Source: an uncultured Lacticaseibacillus sp. (GTDB lineage Bacteria > Bacillota > Bacilli > Lactobacillales > Lactobacillaceae). From it: a stretch of DNA of 64,000 nucleotides. Location of the stretch: contig CAKRNG010000006.1 of assembly GCA_934370925.1 (NCBI GenBank), positions 1 to 64,000 on the forward strand, in the 5' to 3' direction. Under the pieces are notes generated by a model. It ran no database searches and had not been told where the DNA came from. It saw only the letters and a list, made by a program, of their open reading frames with translations. The position numbers and the translations under genes are program-made. Below, piece by piece: positions 1 through 9,029 of the stretch (position 1 is the stretch's first letter; every line of letters begins with the position of its first letter).

Positions 1-15
1 GAAAGGTGTTGGTTG

Positions 16-69
16 ACCGCCTAAAACCTACATTTTTAAACCGCCATAAACCTGCATTTCAAAACCGCC
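16..69. repeat. 24-bp tandem repeat at window edge
   Basis: The hexamer ACCGCC recurs at 16, 40 and 64, exactly 24 bp apart, inside a degenerate unit. The array overlaps the 3' end of the small minus-strand ORF and may continue to the left of the window. 24 bp equals eight codons, so expansion would keep a reading frame. Seen directly; function unknown. Confidence 0.6.
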
Positions 70-284
70 CTTGACATTTCCTCAACGAAGCTCGATTCAC
101 GTTCTGAAACAACGGACAAATCTTCATTCAGCAACTCGATGTACTTATTTAACTGATAACTCGTCAAATCGTATTGATCCATTAATTTATTCCGCTCCAG
201 ATTGTGGACATTTGGAGACGAAAGCTGTGTGATAATGCCTAAACAGATTCGGTCAACGTTATTTAACAAGAAATTAAAGTACAT
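36..284 (-). CDS. Small HTH-like protein, possibly a truncated regulator
   Basis: This 82-residue protein is not confidently recognised. Residues 1-56 look helical and resemble the N-terminal winged-helix part of Mga/AtxA-type or related regulators: a run of hydrophobics, then a helix-turn-helix-like stretch ending in YIELLNEDL. Regulators of that class are several hundred residues long, so this would be only the N-terminal piece. A good Shine-Dalgarno (GGGGGGAT) sits just upstream of the ATG. The last dozen codons lie in a 24-bp tandem repeat, so the original C-terminus may have been lost. It could also be a genuine small protein. Function unknown. Confidence 0.45.
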   Translation of the reverse strand: MYFNFLLNNVDRICLGIITQLSSPNVHNLERNKLMDQYDLTSYQLNKYIELLNEDLSVVSERESSFVEEMSRAVLKCRFMAV

Positions 285-936
285 GACTATCCCCCCAACC
301 GCAAAAGCATTAGTTAATGCGGTTATCGATTTTAAAAACTTTAATCATATGCACTGTTATTATGAATCAATATGAACTTTAAATAAACTTCTTTTTTGTT
401 TGGTTTATTTAAAAAAAAGACAGATTGCCCAGAAATAACAAATTTATTTATGACTTTCAAGCCTATTTTCATGACAATTTCGCCTAAAGCGGCAAAAACA
501 TTGCACAAAAGAGGGTGCCCGCCCCATTATTACAACTATGATTTATGAACATTAACAGTTATTAAACTAAGCGGATTCAAAGAAGAATCACCCTTTGCCA
601 TCCGTTATTCACTATTTAAGTATTATTAATAAGATAAATTTTTCGTAACCACAACAGGCTCACATTTTGGCGCGAAATTGTGCAGGTCGCCCCGCCTAAC
701 TGTACCAACTTTCAAAAATAATTTTCATTAACTTTTTTGTTTTCTTTACCCGCTCAACACATCAAATTTCATCAATGATTAAATAACTTTTGCACAAAAG
801 CGGGCATACCTAATGCTTGCGGGGACAAAAAACATTTGCACCCACAAATTTCACCGGGCACAACGTTACTTTTAGTCACCACAACCATCCCCAATTCCCC
901 TCTGCAACCCATCTCTTTGCAACCATTTTTTCGCAC
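285..936. other. Long AT-rich intergenic region
   Basis: About 650 bases without a supported gene. It is clearly more A+T rich than its neighbours. It holds two near-identical short motifs, GCACAAAAGAGGG near 503 and GCACAAAAGCGGG near 792. I see no tRNA, riboswitch or convincing ORF. It separates two genes on the same (minus) strand. Confidence 0.5.
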
Positions 937-960
937 AAAAAAACTGGGTCACCCCAGTTT
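937..960 (-). terminator. Rho-independent terminator of the BI-1 gene
   Basis: Eight-base-pair stem AAACTGGG/CCCAGTTT with a 4-nt loop, followed on the minus strand by a run of T. It lies directly after the stop codon of the 970-1674 gene. Confidence 0.8.
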
Positions 961-969
961 CACGTTACT

Positions 970-1674
970 TTAGTTGTCCGAATCACCCACACCGAAGATC
1001 TGCAGGATGACAATAAACAGGTTCAGGAAGTCCAGATACAACATCATTGCACCCTGAATTGCTAAAGCGTTAATGGCGACATCGCCCTGTGCTTCCGCGT
1101 AGCTGTAGTACTGACGCAGCCGCTGGTTATCATACGCAACCAGGACGATGAAGACGCCCAGAATCACGTAATTGATAATCATGGCCATGCCCGCAGCACC
1201 AAGGAACATGTTGACGGCACTCATGAGGATTGCGCCAAACAATACCATCGTGGCAATTCCCCCCGCACGGCTGAGGTCCTTCTTCCCGTAAACCCCAACA
1301 AGGGCCATGGTGCCGAAGATAACCGCCGTCACGAGCAATGCCGCAACCGCTGTGGTTCCAGAGTAGAACGTCATAATCACGGACAATGTAGTCCCTTCGC
1401 TCGCTGACAGGAGCAAGAACATCGTCAAGGCTCGCGCTGGATTCTGGATGGACTTTGCGCTCGACCCGAAGAGAACAAAGACTAAGGGGAGGAAAAGCAT
1501 AATCCAGTAGGCAAACTGATTGCTTTGAAGGAACATCACGTACTGATCCCGGACGACATACCCCAGAATGAAGGTCACAATGGCGGTTACCACCATTCCG
1601 ATACCCATCACTCCGTAAACCCGACCGAAAAACTGTGCGATTCCAGATTCATTAACGGAACGCCGCTCTTGCAT
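970..1674 (-). CDS. Bax inhibitor-1 / YetJ-family membrane protein
   Basis: A 234-residue polytopic membrane protein with about seven hydrophobic segments, the usual size for bacterial BI-1 (YetJ/YbhL) proteins. Members such as B. subtilis YetJ act as pH-sensitive calcium leak channels. The two C-terminal aspartates that form the channel latch in YetJ have clear counterparts: the D of VLVAYDNQR near residue 181 and the D of MMLYLDFLN near 214. The first 15 residues are hydrophilic, with no signal peptide. An AAAGGA Shine-Dalgarno precedes the ATG. It is monocistronic with its own terminator. The family is certain; the transported ion here is inferred. Confidence 0.9.
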   Translation of the reverse strand: MQERRSVNESGIAQFFGRVYGVMGIGMVVTAIVTFILGYVVRDQYVMFLQSNQFAYWIMLFLPLVFVLFGSSAKSIQNPARALTMFLLLSASEGTTLSVIMTFYSGTTAVAALLVTAVIFGTMALVGVYGKKDLSRAGGIATMVLFGAILMSAVNMFLGAAGMAMIINYVILGVFIVLVAYDNQRLRQYYSYAEAQGDVAINALAIQGAMMLYLDFLNLFIVILQIFGVGDSDN

Positions 1675-1785
1675 GTAACCAATCCTTTCTGTGTATCATA
1701 ATGATTAGTGAAAAGTATACCGATTCCATCGCTAGAAGTCCACCGACTAAAGACTGATATTGTTAGATTCAAAGTCGTTGTCACA

Positions 1786-1817
1786 TAAAAAAGCCACTCG
1801 CAACGTGCACGAGTGAC
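1786..1817 (-). terminator. Terminator of murC
   Basis: Minus-strand hairpin CACTCG/CGAGTG followed by TTTTTT, just downstream of the murC stop codon. Confidence 0.75.
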
Positions 1818-1825
1818 CTTCTAGA

Positions 1826-3145
1826 TTAATCTCGTTCTGCGTGTAACAAGTCCGTGTAGGCACGTTCGTACTTCTGCACGTCACCGGCGCCCATGAAGAC
1901 CACAACAGCGTCCTTGTAAGCCATCAGAGGTGCCATGTTGTCCAGCTTGATGACCGTTCCACCGTGGCTAATCTTCGCACCGAGGTCTTCAGAACTGACG
2001 CTCCCACTCTGTTCGCGAGCAGAGCTGAAGATGTCCGTTAAGAAGACCACGTCCGCCTTGTTCAGGCTTTCGGCGAATTCATCAAGGTACGCAATGGTCC
2101 GGCTAAACGTGTGGGGCTGGAAAACGGCGATGAGCTGCTTGTCAGGGTACTTCTGACGGGCAGCGTCAAGCGTCGCATCGATTTCGCTTGGGTGGTGGGC
2201 ATAGTCATCCACGATAATCATGTCGTCAACCGTCTGTTCGGAGAAACGACGCTTAACCCCACTAAACGTTGCCAATTCGCGCGCAATGAAGGAGGCATCC
2301 AAATGTTCCGTGTAGGCGACTGCCACAACCGCGAGCGCGTTCAACACGCCATGACGGCCAAACAAAGGCACACTAAAGTGACCAATGAATTCATCGTGGT
2401 AGTAGGCATCAAATTCAGAGCCTTCCGTTCCCCGCTGGATGTTCTTTGCCACAAAGTCATCCTTGTCGGTCGTGCCGTAGTAGTAAACGGGCACGTCAAC
2501 TTTGAGCTTACGCAGCCAAGGATCATCGCCCCAAGCAAAAATCCCCTTCTTCACCTGCTTTGCTTCCGTCTCAAAGGCATCGTAGACATCTTCAATCCCG
2601 GTGTAGTAGTCAGGGTGGTCGAAGTCAATGTTCGTCATGATGATGTAGTCAGGACTGTACGCCAAGAAGTGACGGCGGTATTCATCGGCTTCAAAAACGA
2701 AGAACTGGGAATCAGGTTCACCCTTCCCACTCCCATCACCAATCAGGTAGCTGGTCTTCGCCACGCCACCCAGCGTGTGGGACAGTAGCCCAGTCGTACT
2801 GGTCTTCCCGTGCGCACCGGCAACCCCGATACTCGTGTAGTTGCCAATCAACTTACCCAAGTATTCGTGGTACCGGTAAACGGTCAGGCCCAGTTCCTTG
2901 GCACGCACCATTTCGGGGTGTTCATCCGTGAAACTGTTCCCGGCGATAATGGTGTAACCAGGCTTGATGTTGTCCGCATCAAATGGCAGGGTTTCAATTC
3001 CTGCCTGTTCCAAGCCACGTTGCGTGAAGGTGTACTGGGTGATATCACTGCCCAATACCGTGTGTCCTAGGTCATGGAGAATCAATGCAAGGGCACTCAT
3101 CCCTGATCCCTTAATACCAATGAAATAGTCAACTTCTTGCGTCAT
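1826..3145 (-). CDS. murC: UDP-N-acetylmuramate--L-alanine ligase
   Basis: MurC adds L-alanine to UDP-MurNAc, the first step of the stem peptide of peptidoglycan (EC 6.3.2.8), in the cytoplasm. All hallmarks are present in 439 residues, the family length: the N-terminal Rossmann glycine motif (IKGSGMSA, about 11-18), the ATP loop [10 protein letters not shown] (110-119), [10 protein letters not shown] (151-160) and [10 protein letters not shown] (about 315). Upstream on the same strand lie an unknown protein and ytpR. In Bacillus, murC likewise follows ytpR and the DNA translocase gene ytpS/sftA. The ATG has an AGAGGA Shine-Dalgarno. Very confident. Confidence 0.98.
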   Translation of the reverse strand: MTQEVDYFIGIKGSGMSALALILHDLGHTVLGSDITQYTFTQRGLEQAGIETLPFDADNIKPGYTIIAGNSFTDEHPEMVRAKELGLTVYRYHEYLGKLIGNYTSIGVAGAHGKTSTTGLLSHTLGGVAKTSYLIGDGSGKGEPDSQFFVFEADEYRRHFLAYSPDYIIMTNIDFDHPDYYTGIEDVYDAFETEAKQVKKGIFAWGDDPWLRKLKVDVPVYYYGTTDKDDFVAKNIQRGTEGSEFDAYYHDEFIGHFSVPLFGRHGVLNALAVVAVAYTEHLDASFIARELATFSGVKRRFSEQTVDDMIIVDDYAHHPSEIDATLDAARQKYPDKQLIAVFQPHTFSRTIAYLDEFAESLNKADVVFLTDIFSSAREQSGSVSSEDLGAKISHGGTVIKLDNMAPLMAYKDAVVVFMGAGDVQKYERAYTDLLHAERD

Positions 3146-3194
3146 GAATACTTTTCCTCTTTCCGGTCTATCTCTTTTTAAAGTGGCGCGCTGG

Positions 3195-3896
3195 TTAGTG
3201 CTTGCCTGATTTGTACTGACTGAAAGCTTGGTGGATGTTCAACCGGTTCGGCCGCAACCCACCTGACTGACGGGTAACGGCATTACGCTGCGCCTGCTTC
3301 CGTTCAGCAGGCTTTTGTCGCTTCCGTGCCTGTTCCCGCTGACGTTGTCCCTGTTCCGCCAATTCGGTCAACGTTGCCGGGATGTGGTCTGTTTCAGCAT
3401 CCTTGGCCGCCTGCGTTAAAATATCAGGTGCCACGATGGGATCGTCCACGACAACAGGCGTAACGGGTGCTTGCGCGACTTCCTCAACCGGTGCTGCGGC
3501 AGGTACAGGCGTCTCATCATCAACGGACGGCACTTCGGAAGCAGGTGTCACTGGGGCAACTTCTGACGGTGCTGCGGGTGTCACCGTAACGGCTGCATCC
3601 GTAAATGGCACCGCATCGTCCGCATCCGTGGCTAACAGCACCACCGCTGCATCGACACGCCGCATTTTGGTTTGAATCAAGTCAAAGTTGACGGTCTTTT
3701 GTTTGCGTCGGGGCGCGGTGCTGCGCGGGGTCACAAACTGGGACATGGGGTCAACAGAGTGATATGTAGGCTGATCATCGTGCTTGTCTACCGAATGCTT
3801 TTGGGGTGGCAGTTGGTACCCCTGCTTCATGGTGGATTCACTCGGCTGTTTGTCCTGCTCATCCGTTCGGAAAACGGGTCCGTCATAGTGTGCCAT
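3195..3896 (-). CDS. Unknown Pro/Ala/Val-rich protein between ytpR and murC
   Basis: Function unknown. The protein has a hydrophilic His/Gln/Lys-rich first third, a low-complexity acidic middle rich in A, P, V, T, D and E (about residues 80-160), and a strongly basic Gln/Arg/Lys C-terminus. There is no signal peptide or membrane segment, so it is probably largely disordered. The AGGAGG at 3904-3909 sits only 1 nt from the ATG at 3902 but 7 nt from the ATG at 3896, so translation most likely starts at 3896 (233 residues). It occupies the place of the SftA/FtsK-type DNA translocase in Bacillus. It could be a relic or functional replacement of the disordered N-terminal part of that protein; this is inference from position only. 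Confidence 0.7.
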   Translation of the reverse strand: MAHYDGPVFRTDEQDKQPSESTMKQGYQLPPQKHSVDKHDDQPTYHSVDPMSQFVTPRSTAPRRKQKTVNFDLIQTKMRRVDAAVVLLATDADDAVPFTDAAVTVTPAAPSEVAPVTPASEVPSVDDETPVPAAAPVEEVAQAPVTPVVVDDPIVAPDILTQAAKDAETDHIPATLTELAEQGQRQREQARKRQKPAERKQAQRNAVTRQSGGLRPNRLNIHQAFSQYKSGKH

Positions 3897-4079
3897 CTTC
3901 ATGCCTCCTCGCCTTTCGTCTGGTGTCTATAATATCACATTTCCCCCCAATCGCCCATTGTCTGCGCAGGGCGATTGTGAGAAAAAGTTTGCCTTCAAAT
4001 GCCTTTCCAACTGTCCTTCGTTAAAACAAATACGAGGCCTATCTTTGCCAGTTACACACGAATAATCAAACGTAACTAA

Positions 4080-4124
4080 AATGGCACCAGTTCCGGAGCG
4101 CTTTTCTCCGGGACTGGTGCCATT
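4080..4124 (-). terminator. Strong hairpin downstream of ytpR
   Basis: Long inverted repeat with arms AATGGCACCAGT and ACTGGTGCCATT, 18-19 base pairs in all, followed on the minus strand by a short T-rich stretch. It separates ytpR from the gene at 3195-3896. Confidence 0.65.
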
Positions 4125-4184
4125 CTGCGTCGAACTTTGTTTTTCGTCGTATTACGTTTTATCAAGCGTAACGCCCAGCATCGA

Positions 4185-4817
4185 CTACTTTGCCAGGAAA
4201 GCGGCGGCTTTGTTGAAGTCGAATGGTGTGCCCGCTGGAATTGTTTCTGGCAGTACCAAGATGCCGCGTTCTTTAGGTGCGTTTGGCAGTGCTAATTCAC
4301 GTGCTGCACACAGCATGCCGTAGCTGTCGACGCCGCGTAATGCACCTGGCCAGATGATCTTTCCGTCTGGCATCATTGCACCAGGCAACGCTGCAACCAC
4401 GTGCTGACCAAGTGCAGCGTTTGGTGCGCCACAAACGATCTGCTTCGTGTAGCCACCCAAGTCTACCTGCGTGACGTGCAAGTGGTCAGAGTCTGGGTGT
4501 GCTTCGAATTCGGTGATCACGCCAATCACAAACTTTGGCTGGTCGTCGGCTTCAAGCTGTTCCGTGAATCCGGCCGACGTGAGTACTTCGTTGAGCTTTG
4601 CAACTTGCTCAGCCGTCAAGAATACCTGACCTCGTGCATCGATGGTGCCCAAGATGTCACTCACGTTGAAGAAGTTCACCCCGAGTAACTGACCAGATTC
4701 ACCCGTCACAACGGCGACATTTCCGGACTTTTTACTCGTCTGGTGAACTTCATCCTGTGCAACAACGGCAATCAACGTGTCCCCAAGTGCTTCAGGGTTG
4801 TAACTTGTAATCAACAT
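4185..4817 (-). CDS. ytpR: YtpR-family tRNA-binding protein
   Basis: This 210-residue protein has an N-terminal DUF4479-like part (1-90) and a C-terminal tRNA-binding OB fold of the EMAPII/Trbp111 type (about 95-200). That fold is recognisable by VIGVITEFEAHPDSDHLHV, IVCGAPN and GMLCAARELAL. It resembles the N-terminus of PheT but lacks the synthetase. It probably binds tRNA; its exact cellular role is not established in any species I know. It is transcribed toward murC, as in Bacillus. The ATG has an AAAGGA Shine-Dalgarno. Confidence 0.9.
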   Translation of the reverse strand: MLITSYNPEALGDTLIAVVAQDEVHQTSKKSGNVAVVTGESGQLLGVNFFNVSDILGTIDARGQVFLTAEQVAKLNEVLTSAGFTEQLEADDQPKFVIGVITEFEAHPDSDHLHVTQVDLGGYTKQIVCGAPNAALGQHVVAALPGAMMPDGKIIWPGALRGVDSYGMLCAARELALPNAPKERGILVLPETIPAGTPFDFNKAAAFLAK

Positions 4818-4861
4818 TATGAATAATCCTTTCCTTCATCCAACAGGTTCAATTTTGAGTC

Positions 4862-4873
4862 GGCTCTGGTATA
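4862..4873 (+). promoter_or_regulatory. Extended -10 promoter for the 4920 gene
   Basis: TGGTATACT at 4865-4873 is an extended -10 (TGnTATACT), about 45 nt upstream of the proposed TTG start. No good -35 is visible, which is usual for extended -10 promoters. Confidence 0.5.
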
Positions 4874-4919
4874 CTGAATTTGCAAACGCGACAGCTTACG
4901 CAGAAACGAGGCGAACAAT

Positions 4920-5225
4920 TTGCAAAAATCCACAGCAGCAGCACTCGCCATGACAGCGGGTGCCGCCATTATCACGGGATGTTGCGTCACAAGGGCCAAG
5001 ATTGTGCAGGCACGGAAAATGCGGCAGGCACTTGCCACCGCGAAGGCCCAGACAAGCTTTCCCGTTCTGGGTGGTTACCTGAACCACATCCCCAGCATCA
5101 CTGACGATGGTCGCGCGACTTATCGCGGCGGGATCATCATCGACCGTGACGGCACGCGGGATGTTCTTCCCTTCAGCTTTAACGATACCACAGGACAAAT
5201 CAAACGAACCATTACGTTCGGCTAA
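4920..5225 (+). CDS. Small predicted secreted or membrane protein
   Basis: This 101-residue protein is not recognised. Its N-terminus is hydrophobic (about residues 5-21) and contains ITGC at 18-21, which fits a lipobox. The basic stretch after it (RAKIVQARK) would also fit a simple membrane anchor with a cytoplasmic tail. The rest is polar and ends in a beta-rich segment. The start is TTG preceded by GAGGCG. An extended -10 promoter upstream and a strong terminator just after the stop support a real monocistronic gene. Several opposite-strand frames overlap it and are less plausible. Function unknown. Confidence 0.6.
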   Translation: MQKSTAAALAMTAGAAIITGCCVTRAKIVQARKMRQALATAKAQTSFPVLGGYLNHIPSITDDGRATYRGGIIIDRDGTRDVLPFSFNDTTGQIKRTITFG

Positions 5226-5235
5226 TGACCTTCGA

Positions 5236-5282
5236 AGACCCGCGTCACGCAGCGAATTATGCTGTCTGACCCGGGTCTTTTT
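5236..5282 (+). terminator. Terminator of the 4920-5225 gene
   Basis: Stem AGACCCG/CGGGTCT with an inner GCAG/CTGT helper stem, followed by TTTTT on the plus strand. Confidence 0.8.
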
Positions 5283-5288
5283 GCTTAG

Positions 5289-5927
5289 TTAAAATCGTGC
5301 AACCAACTCGTAAATCCGACCACCGCGACTACTGAATTTGTGTTCATATTCAGTTTCAATGTTGCCTTCAACACGCGTGTCCTTGTGCAAATCAAGACTC
5401 ACGAGGTCGTACTTCATCCCGTAGTTGTTCATGCTCACGAGTGAATATTCGAACAATCCTTGGTTATCCGTCTTGAACTGCAACACGCCATCCTTCATCA
5501 TGATGGCCTTATACTGATCCAAGAAGGACTTGTACGTTAACCGCCGCTTCTCGTGGCGCGTTTTTGGCCATGGGTCGGAGAAGTTCAGGTAAACGCCCGT
5601 CACTTCTTCAGGTGCAAAGTATTCGGTTAAGTTAGCGCCATCCCCCAAAATTAACTGGAGGTTGTCCAAGTTCAGCTCAACTTGCTTCCGCAGCACGTAC
5701 GCAATCGCCACTTCCTGAAGTTCCAGCGCGATGAAGTTCAGTTCTGGGTGTGCCGCAGCCATCTCGGTGATGAACTTACCCTTTCCAGACCCAACTTCAA
5801 GCATCAATGGCTGGTTCTTGGCAAAACGGCTCTGCCACTTGCCCTGCATGCCTGTTGGTGTCACGCTAATCATGTCTGGGTGCGCCGTAATGAGCGGACG
5901 TGCCCACGACTTGTTCCTCAATCTCAT
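5289..5927 (-). CDS. trmB: tRNA (guanine-N7-)-methyltransferase
   Basis: TrmB makes m7G at position 46 of tRNAs using S-adenosylmethionine (EC 2.1.1.33). The 212 residues carry the SAM motif EVGSGKGKF (44-52), the family signature [16 protein letters not shown] (115-130) and the C-terminal [11 protein letters not shown]. The N-terminus MRLRNKSWA is typical of the Firmicute enzyme, so the ATG at 5927 is the true start. It is separated from ytpR by the small plus-strand gene. Confidence 0.97.
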   Translation of the reverse strand: MRLRNKSWARPLITAHPDMISVTPTGMQGKWQSRFAKNQPLMLEVGSGKGKFITEMAAAHPELNFIALELQEVAIAYVLRKQVELNLDNLQLILGDGANLTEYFAPEEVTGVYLNFSDPWPKTRHEKRRLTYKSFLDQYKAIMMKDGVLQFKTDNQGLFEYSLVSMNNYGMKYDLVSLDLHKDTRVEGNIETEYEHKFSSRGGRIYELVARF

Positions 5928-6069
5928 GTTGTTTCCTCTTCGTTCTTCCTATATTTGGTCTAACTGAATCAGGTTGGCGTAAGACCAGCTGATATGACTT
6001 AAATCCCACTCAATGCATCTTAAAGAAAACTCGGGTAAAAGGCAAATTAAGCACTGCTGTTGTCGGGCG

Positions 6070-6345
6070 CAGTTTGACTTCGGTTTTAGGGTATCTCCAG
6101 TGGTGGGGCACGGCACTCGTCGGAAAAAGTTCGACTCCGGTTTGTGGGTGTCTCCAGTAGTGGGGCACGATTCCATAATCTTGACCAAAACCCAGTCAAG
6201 ATTATTCCATCTCGCTTTGAGCCTGCCAGGAAGCCCGCCTGCCAGTCTCAAAGTCGGCCCATTTCTAAGCGGTAAACCGCTAAGAAACCGTCACTACTTC
6301 CGCACCCCCAAACCTCCGCCAAACTTTTTCCGACAACTGCCTCCA
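6070..6345 (+). repeat. Repeat family A, copy 1 (left arm duplicated)
   Basis: Long imperfect cruciform-like repeat. The core reads CTCCAGTGGTGGGGCACG, then a centre with GCTTTGAGCCTGCC and CAGTCTCAAAGTCGG, then an inner palindrome TAGCGGTTTACCGCTA type. The left arm occurs twice in tandem (6070 and 6118). The segment near 6118-6150 pairs with the one near 6300-6333. It fills most of the trmB-ecsB gap. Related copies lie at 10737, 15990 (reverse) and 33356. No ORF in it is convincing. Confidence 0.8.
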
Positions 6346-6495
6346 TTTACCTTAAACGATATTTAGTTATTACAATCGTACACATTAAAAACTATGCACA
6401 CTGATTCAAACTTTATATCAAGAAATCTATCTGCAGGTCTTATCGTTTTGTACCCGATTTTTTTAATTATCGTATTCACCCAAAATCCACACGTT
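6346..6495. other. AT-rich segment downstream of ecsB
   Basis: About 150 bases between repeat A and the ecsB stop codon with no clear hairpin terminator and no gene. Confidence 0.4.
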
Positions 6496-7689
6496 CTACT
6501 GGACCCTTCGCACCAAATACCCACGCACCAGCAGTGGTACGAATGCCACGCCCGCTGCGAAGGCTGCAAGTGTGAGTAAGCTTGGTGAATGAATTAGCCC
6601 CACAAGGCCGATGATGATGGCTTGTACGAGGAGGACAATGGTCACCAACTTTGCCCATGCAGCTGCGCGGGCGCCTACTGGTAAGGGGTACAAGTGCGTG
6701 AACACCACGTCGCGGTAGCGCGTTGCGAGGGGGAGCAGTTGGTAGCCTAACAGGTAGCTGAACAAAAGGTTAATCAACAAGATGAGCCACCAAGTTGGGC
6801 TGATGATGACCATGATGGCACCCACAATGGTTAAACGAACGCATAAGCCGAAGTATTCCTGGCTGCGAATCAATCCGCGGACGAACAGGTACGACCAGCT
6901 GGCATCATGCTTGGCGGGGACGCGGTGTACGAGGCCGTCAAGGTACCGGCGCCTTGACACCCCGCCGCCCAAACCGGGGACATCGGTGAATAGGTTGTAG
7001 AACCGGTAGATAGTGGCCATCCGCGCACCTTCTTGGGTAATCATCTGAGGAAGGTGCAAATGTTCCTGCTGCCGAACCCGATTTGTGGTCATCACGATAA
7101 TTGCCATAATGATGATGGCAATCAGCATCGCGCCCATCATGGTGGTTAGTAATCCTGCACCAACCAGCACAAAATCAAGCACCATAAGCCAACGCCGCCA
7201 TGCTTGGAAGCGAGCTTGGTACAGACTAGCGGCTTGGAGGTGCATGTCAGCGACCGCCAGCGCCAGTTGCGTGAGGATGAGCGCCACCACACTGGTGACT
7301 TGCGCCGTCGTTCCCACGCTCATGAGGGGCCAAAGTGCAAAGCTTAGTCCCAGCTGCAAGACACACGGCAATAACAAGCTATACCGCACCGCCTGCCGCA
7401 GATAGCCCTGCATGGCGCCTACTTGCGGCAACAAGAACACCTGATCGGCTGGGACGAGTAACGTTGCAAGCCGGCCAAACGGTAAACTCACCGCGCAGAC
7501 GCCCGCAATCACCACGGTCACCCACCATGGACGGCCGACGATTCCCTGGACGAATTGGCTGTAGGCGTAGAGCAGGGCACCAAACAGGACGAGAAGCACC
7601 AACACGAAATGATCATTAAAGACACGCTGCAGGTACTTCGCCTGTTCCTTCTGGTGACGTCGCAGCCGTGTTTGCCACAACTTATCCAT
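6496..7689 (-). CDS. ecsB: ABC transporter permease EcsB
   Basis: EcsB is the membrane subunit of the Ecs ABC transporter. In Bacillus, loss of Ecs impairs secretion, membrane protease function and competence. The protein is 397 residues, close to the usual 400, with a basic cytoplasmic N-terminus (KLWQTRLRRHQKEQ) and about ten hydrophobic segments in two clusters. It starts at ATG 7689, whose A overlaps the stop of ecsA (TAATG), so the two are translationally coupled. The transported substrate is unknown. Confidence 0.93.
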   Translation of the reverse strand: MDKLWQTRLRRHQKEQAKYLQRVFNDHFVLVLLVLFGALLYAYSQFVQGIVGRPWWVTVVIAGVCAVSLPFGRLATLLVPADQVFLLPQVGAMQGYLRQAVRYSLLLPCVLQLGLSFALWPLMSVGTTAQVTSVVALILTQLALAVADMHLQAASLYQARFQAWRRWLMVLDFVLVGAGLLTTMMGAMLIAIIIMAIIVMTTNRVRQQEHLHLPQMITQEGARMATIYRFYNLFTDVPGLGGGVSRRRYLDGLVHRVPAKHDASWSYLFVRGLIRSQEYFGLCVRLTIVGAIMVIISPTWWLILLINLLFSYLLGYQLLPLATRYRDVVFTHLYPLPVGARAAAWAKLVTIVLLVQAIIIGLVGLIHSPSLLTLAAFAAGVAFVPLLVRGYLVRRVQ

Positions 7690-8420
7690 TAGCGTGCGTC
7701 CTCCGTCATGGTCATGTAGATGTCGTCCAAACTGGCATCGGCGATATTCAGTTGGCCACGCAATTCATCCAGCGTTCCGGTGGCTTTCACCTGTCCATTA
7801 CCCAGCAGGACAAATGCATCCGCAGCCGTTTCCGCCGTTGCCAGCACGTGCGTGGACATCAGCACACTGGCGCCCGTTGCCTTCTTCGCGCGCACTAAAT
7901 CAAGCAGGTCGTGCACCGCTAAGGGATCAAGGCCGGTGAACGGCTCGTCAATAATGAACAAGCGTGCATTCGTCATGAAGGCGGCCGCAATCATGACCTT
8001 CTGCTTCATCCCCTTGGAGAAATTATCGGGGAACCAGTCCAGCTTGTTGTCGAGCCGGAACTTCTTCAGAATCGGGGCAAGATCCACCCACGCTTTTTCT
8101 TGATTCAGACTGTACGCCATCATGGTCAGTTCGAGGTGTTCCCGTAACGTCAGGTCGGGGTACAATACGGGCGTTTCGGGGACGTACGCAATCTTCTGGC
8201 GGTACGCGTTCTCGTCCTGTTTCAGTGTTGCACCGTCGAGCTTGATGGCGCCCCCACGTGGCGTTAAGAGGCCGATGATGTGCTTAATTGTGGTGGACTT
8301 CCCCGCCCCGTTCAACCCGATGAGGCCGATTACTTGGCCATCCGGGACCGTAAACGTGACGTCTTTTAACACGGGCACCTGTCCGTAACCACCTGATAAC
8401 GATTCGATTTCTAAACTCAC
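7689..8420 (-). CDS. ecsA: ABC transporter ATP-binding protein EcsA
   Basis: ATPase subunit of the Ecs exporter, 243 residues. Walker A GLNGAGKST is at 35-43, the signature loop appears as FSKGMKQK (133-140, the form usual for EcsA), Walker B LFIIDEP is at 154-160, and an STH switch follows near 191. Its stop overlaps the ecsB start by one base. The hit gene is divergent, the classical Bacillus arrangement. Very confident. Confidence 0.97.
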   Translation of the reverse strand: MSLEIESLSGGYGQVPVLKDVTFTVPDGQVIGLIGLNGAGKSTTIKHIIGLLTPRGGAIKLDGATLKQDENAYRQKIAYVPETPVLYPDLTLREHLELTMMAYSLNQEKAWVDLAPILKKFRLDNKLDWFPDNFSKGMKQKVMIAAAFMTNARLFIIDEPFTGLDPLAVHDLLDLVRAKKATGASVLMSTHVLATAETAADAFVLLGNGQVKATGTLDELRGQLNIADASLDDIYMTMTEDAR

Positions 8421-8598
8421 TAGTTATTCCCACCTTTTTAACGGCATGCAGGGGCACCTTTTCGTCCCCAGCCCATTTTAAAAATCGGTCACCACATCGC
8501 GTTTAATTCGCGAAACAATGCGCCATTCGCCGTTTTTCTTCTTTGAATATGATACCATAACCACATAAACATTCAGACGTTGAAGGGAGTTTCAAATC

Positions 8599-9027
8599 AT
8601 GACAGATTGTATCTTTTGTAAGATTATTGCAGGCGACATTCCTAGCACCACCATCTATGAAGACGATGAGGTCAAAGCCTTCCTGGATCTCTCCCAGGCA
8701 ACGAAGGGCCACACACTCCTCGTCCCCAAGACACACGTGAAGGATATCTTCGAATACGACGCCGACTTAGCGAGCCGCGTTTTCGCCCGCTTGCCTAAGA
8801 TTGCCAAGGCGATTAAGGCAAGTGACCCCGCCATTGCCGGCCTCAATATCATTAACAACAACGGTGAAGTGGCCTACCAGAGTGTCTTCCACTCCCACAT
8901 CCACCTCATCCCCCGCTACACCAGCGACGATGACTTCTCCATCCACTTCGGCGACCACAGCGACCAGATGACGCCCGAAATCCTGAACGAGATTGCAGAC
9001 GGCATCCGGTCCCATTTGGAGGCCTAA
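8599..9027 (+). CDS. hit: HIT-family nucleotide-binding hydrolase
   Basis: Histidine-triad protein of 142 residues (usual length). It carries the zinc-site start CIFCKIIAGDIP and the triad HSHIHLIPR (98-106), whose central histidine attacks the alpha-phosphate of nucleoside phosphoramidates or dinucleotides. In Bacillus the orthologue lies divergent from ecsAB, as here. The ATG at 8599 has AAGGGAG upstream. The physiological substrate is not known. It is probably co-transcribed with the next gene, whose Shine-Dalgarno lies in the hit 3' end. Confidence 0.96.
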   Translation: MTDCIFCKIIAGDIPSTTIYEDDEVKAFLDLSQATKGHTLLVPKTHVKDIFEYDADLASRVFARLPKIAKAIKASDPAIAGLNIINNNGEVAYQSVFHSHIHLIPRYTSDDDFSIHFGDHSDQMTPEILNEIADGIRSHLEA

Positions 9028-9029
9028 TT

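Noticed and set aside
5949-6366. Open frames across repeat A copy 1
   Set aside because: They run through a palindromic repeat in both directions and are not conserved in the other copies.
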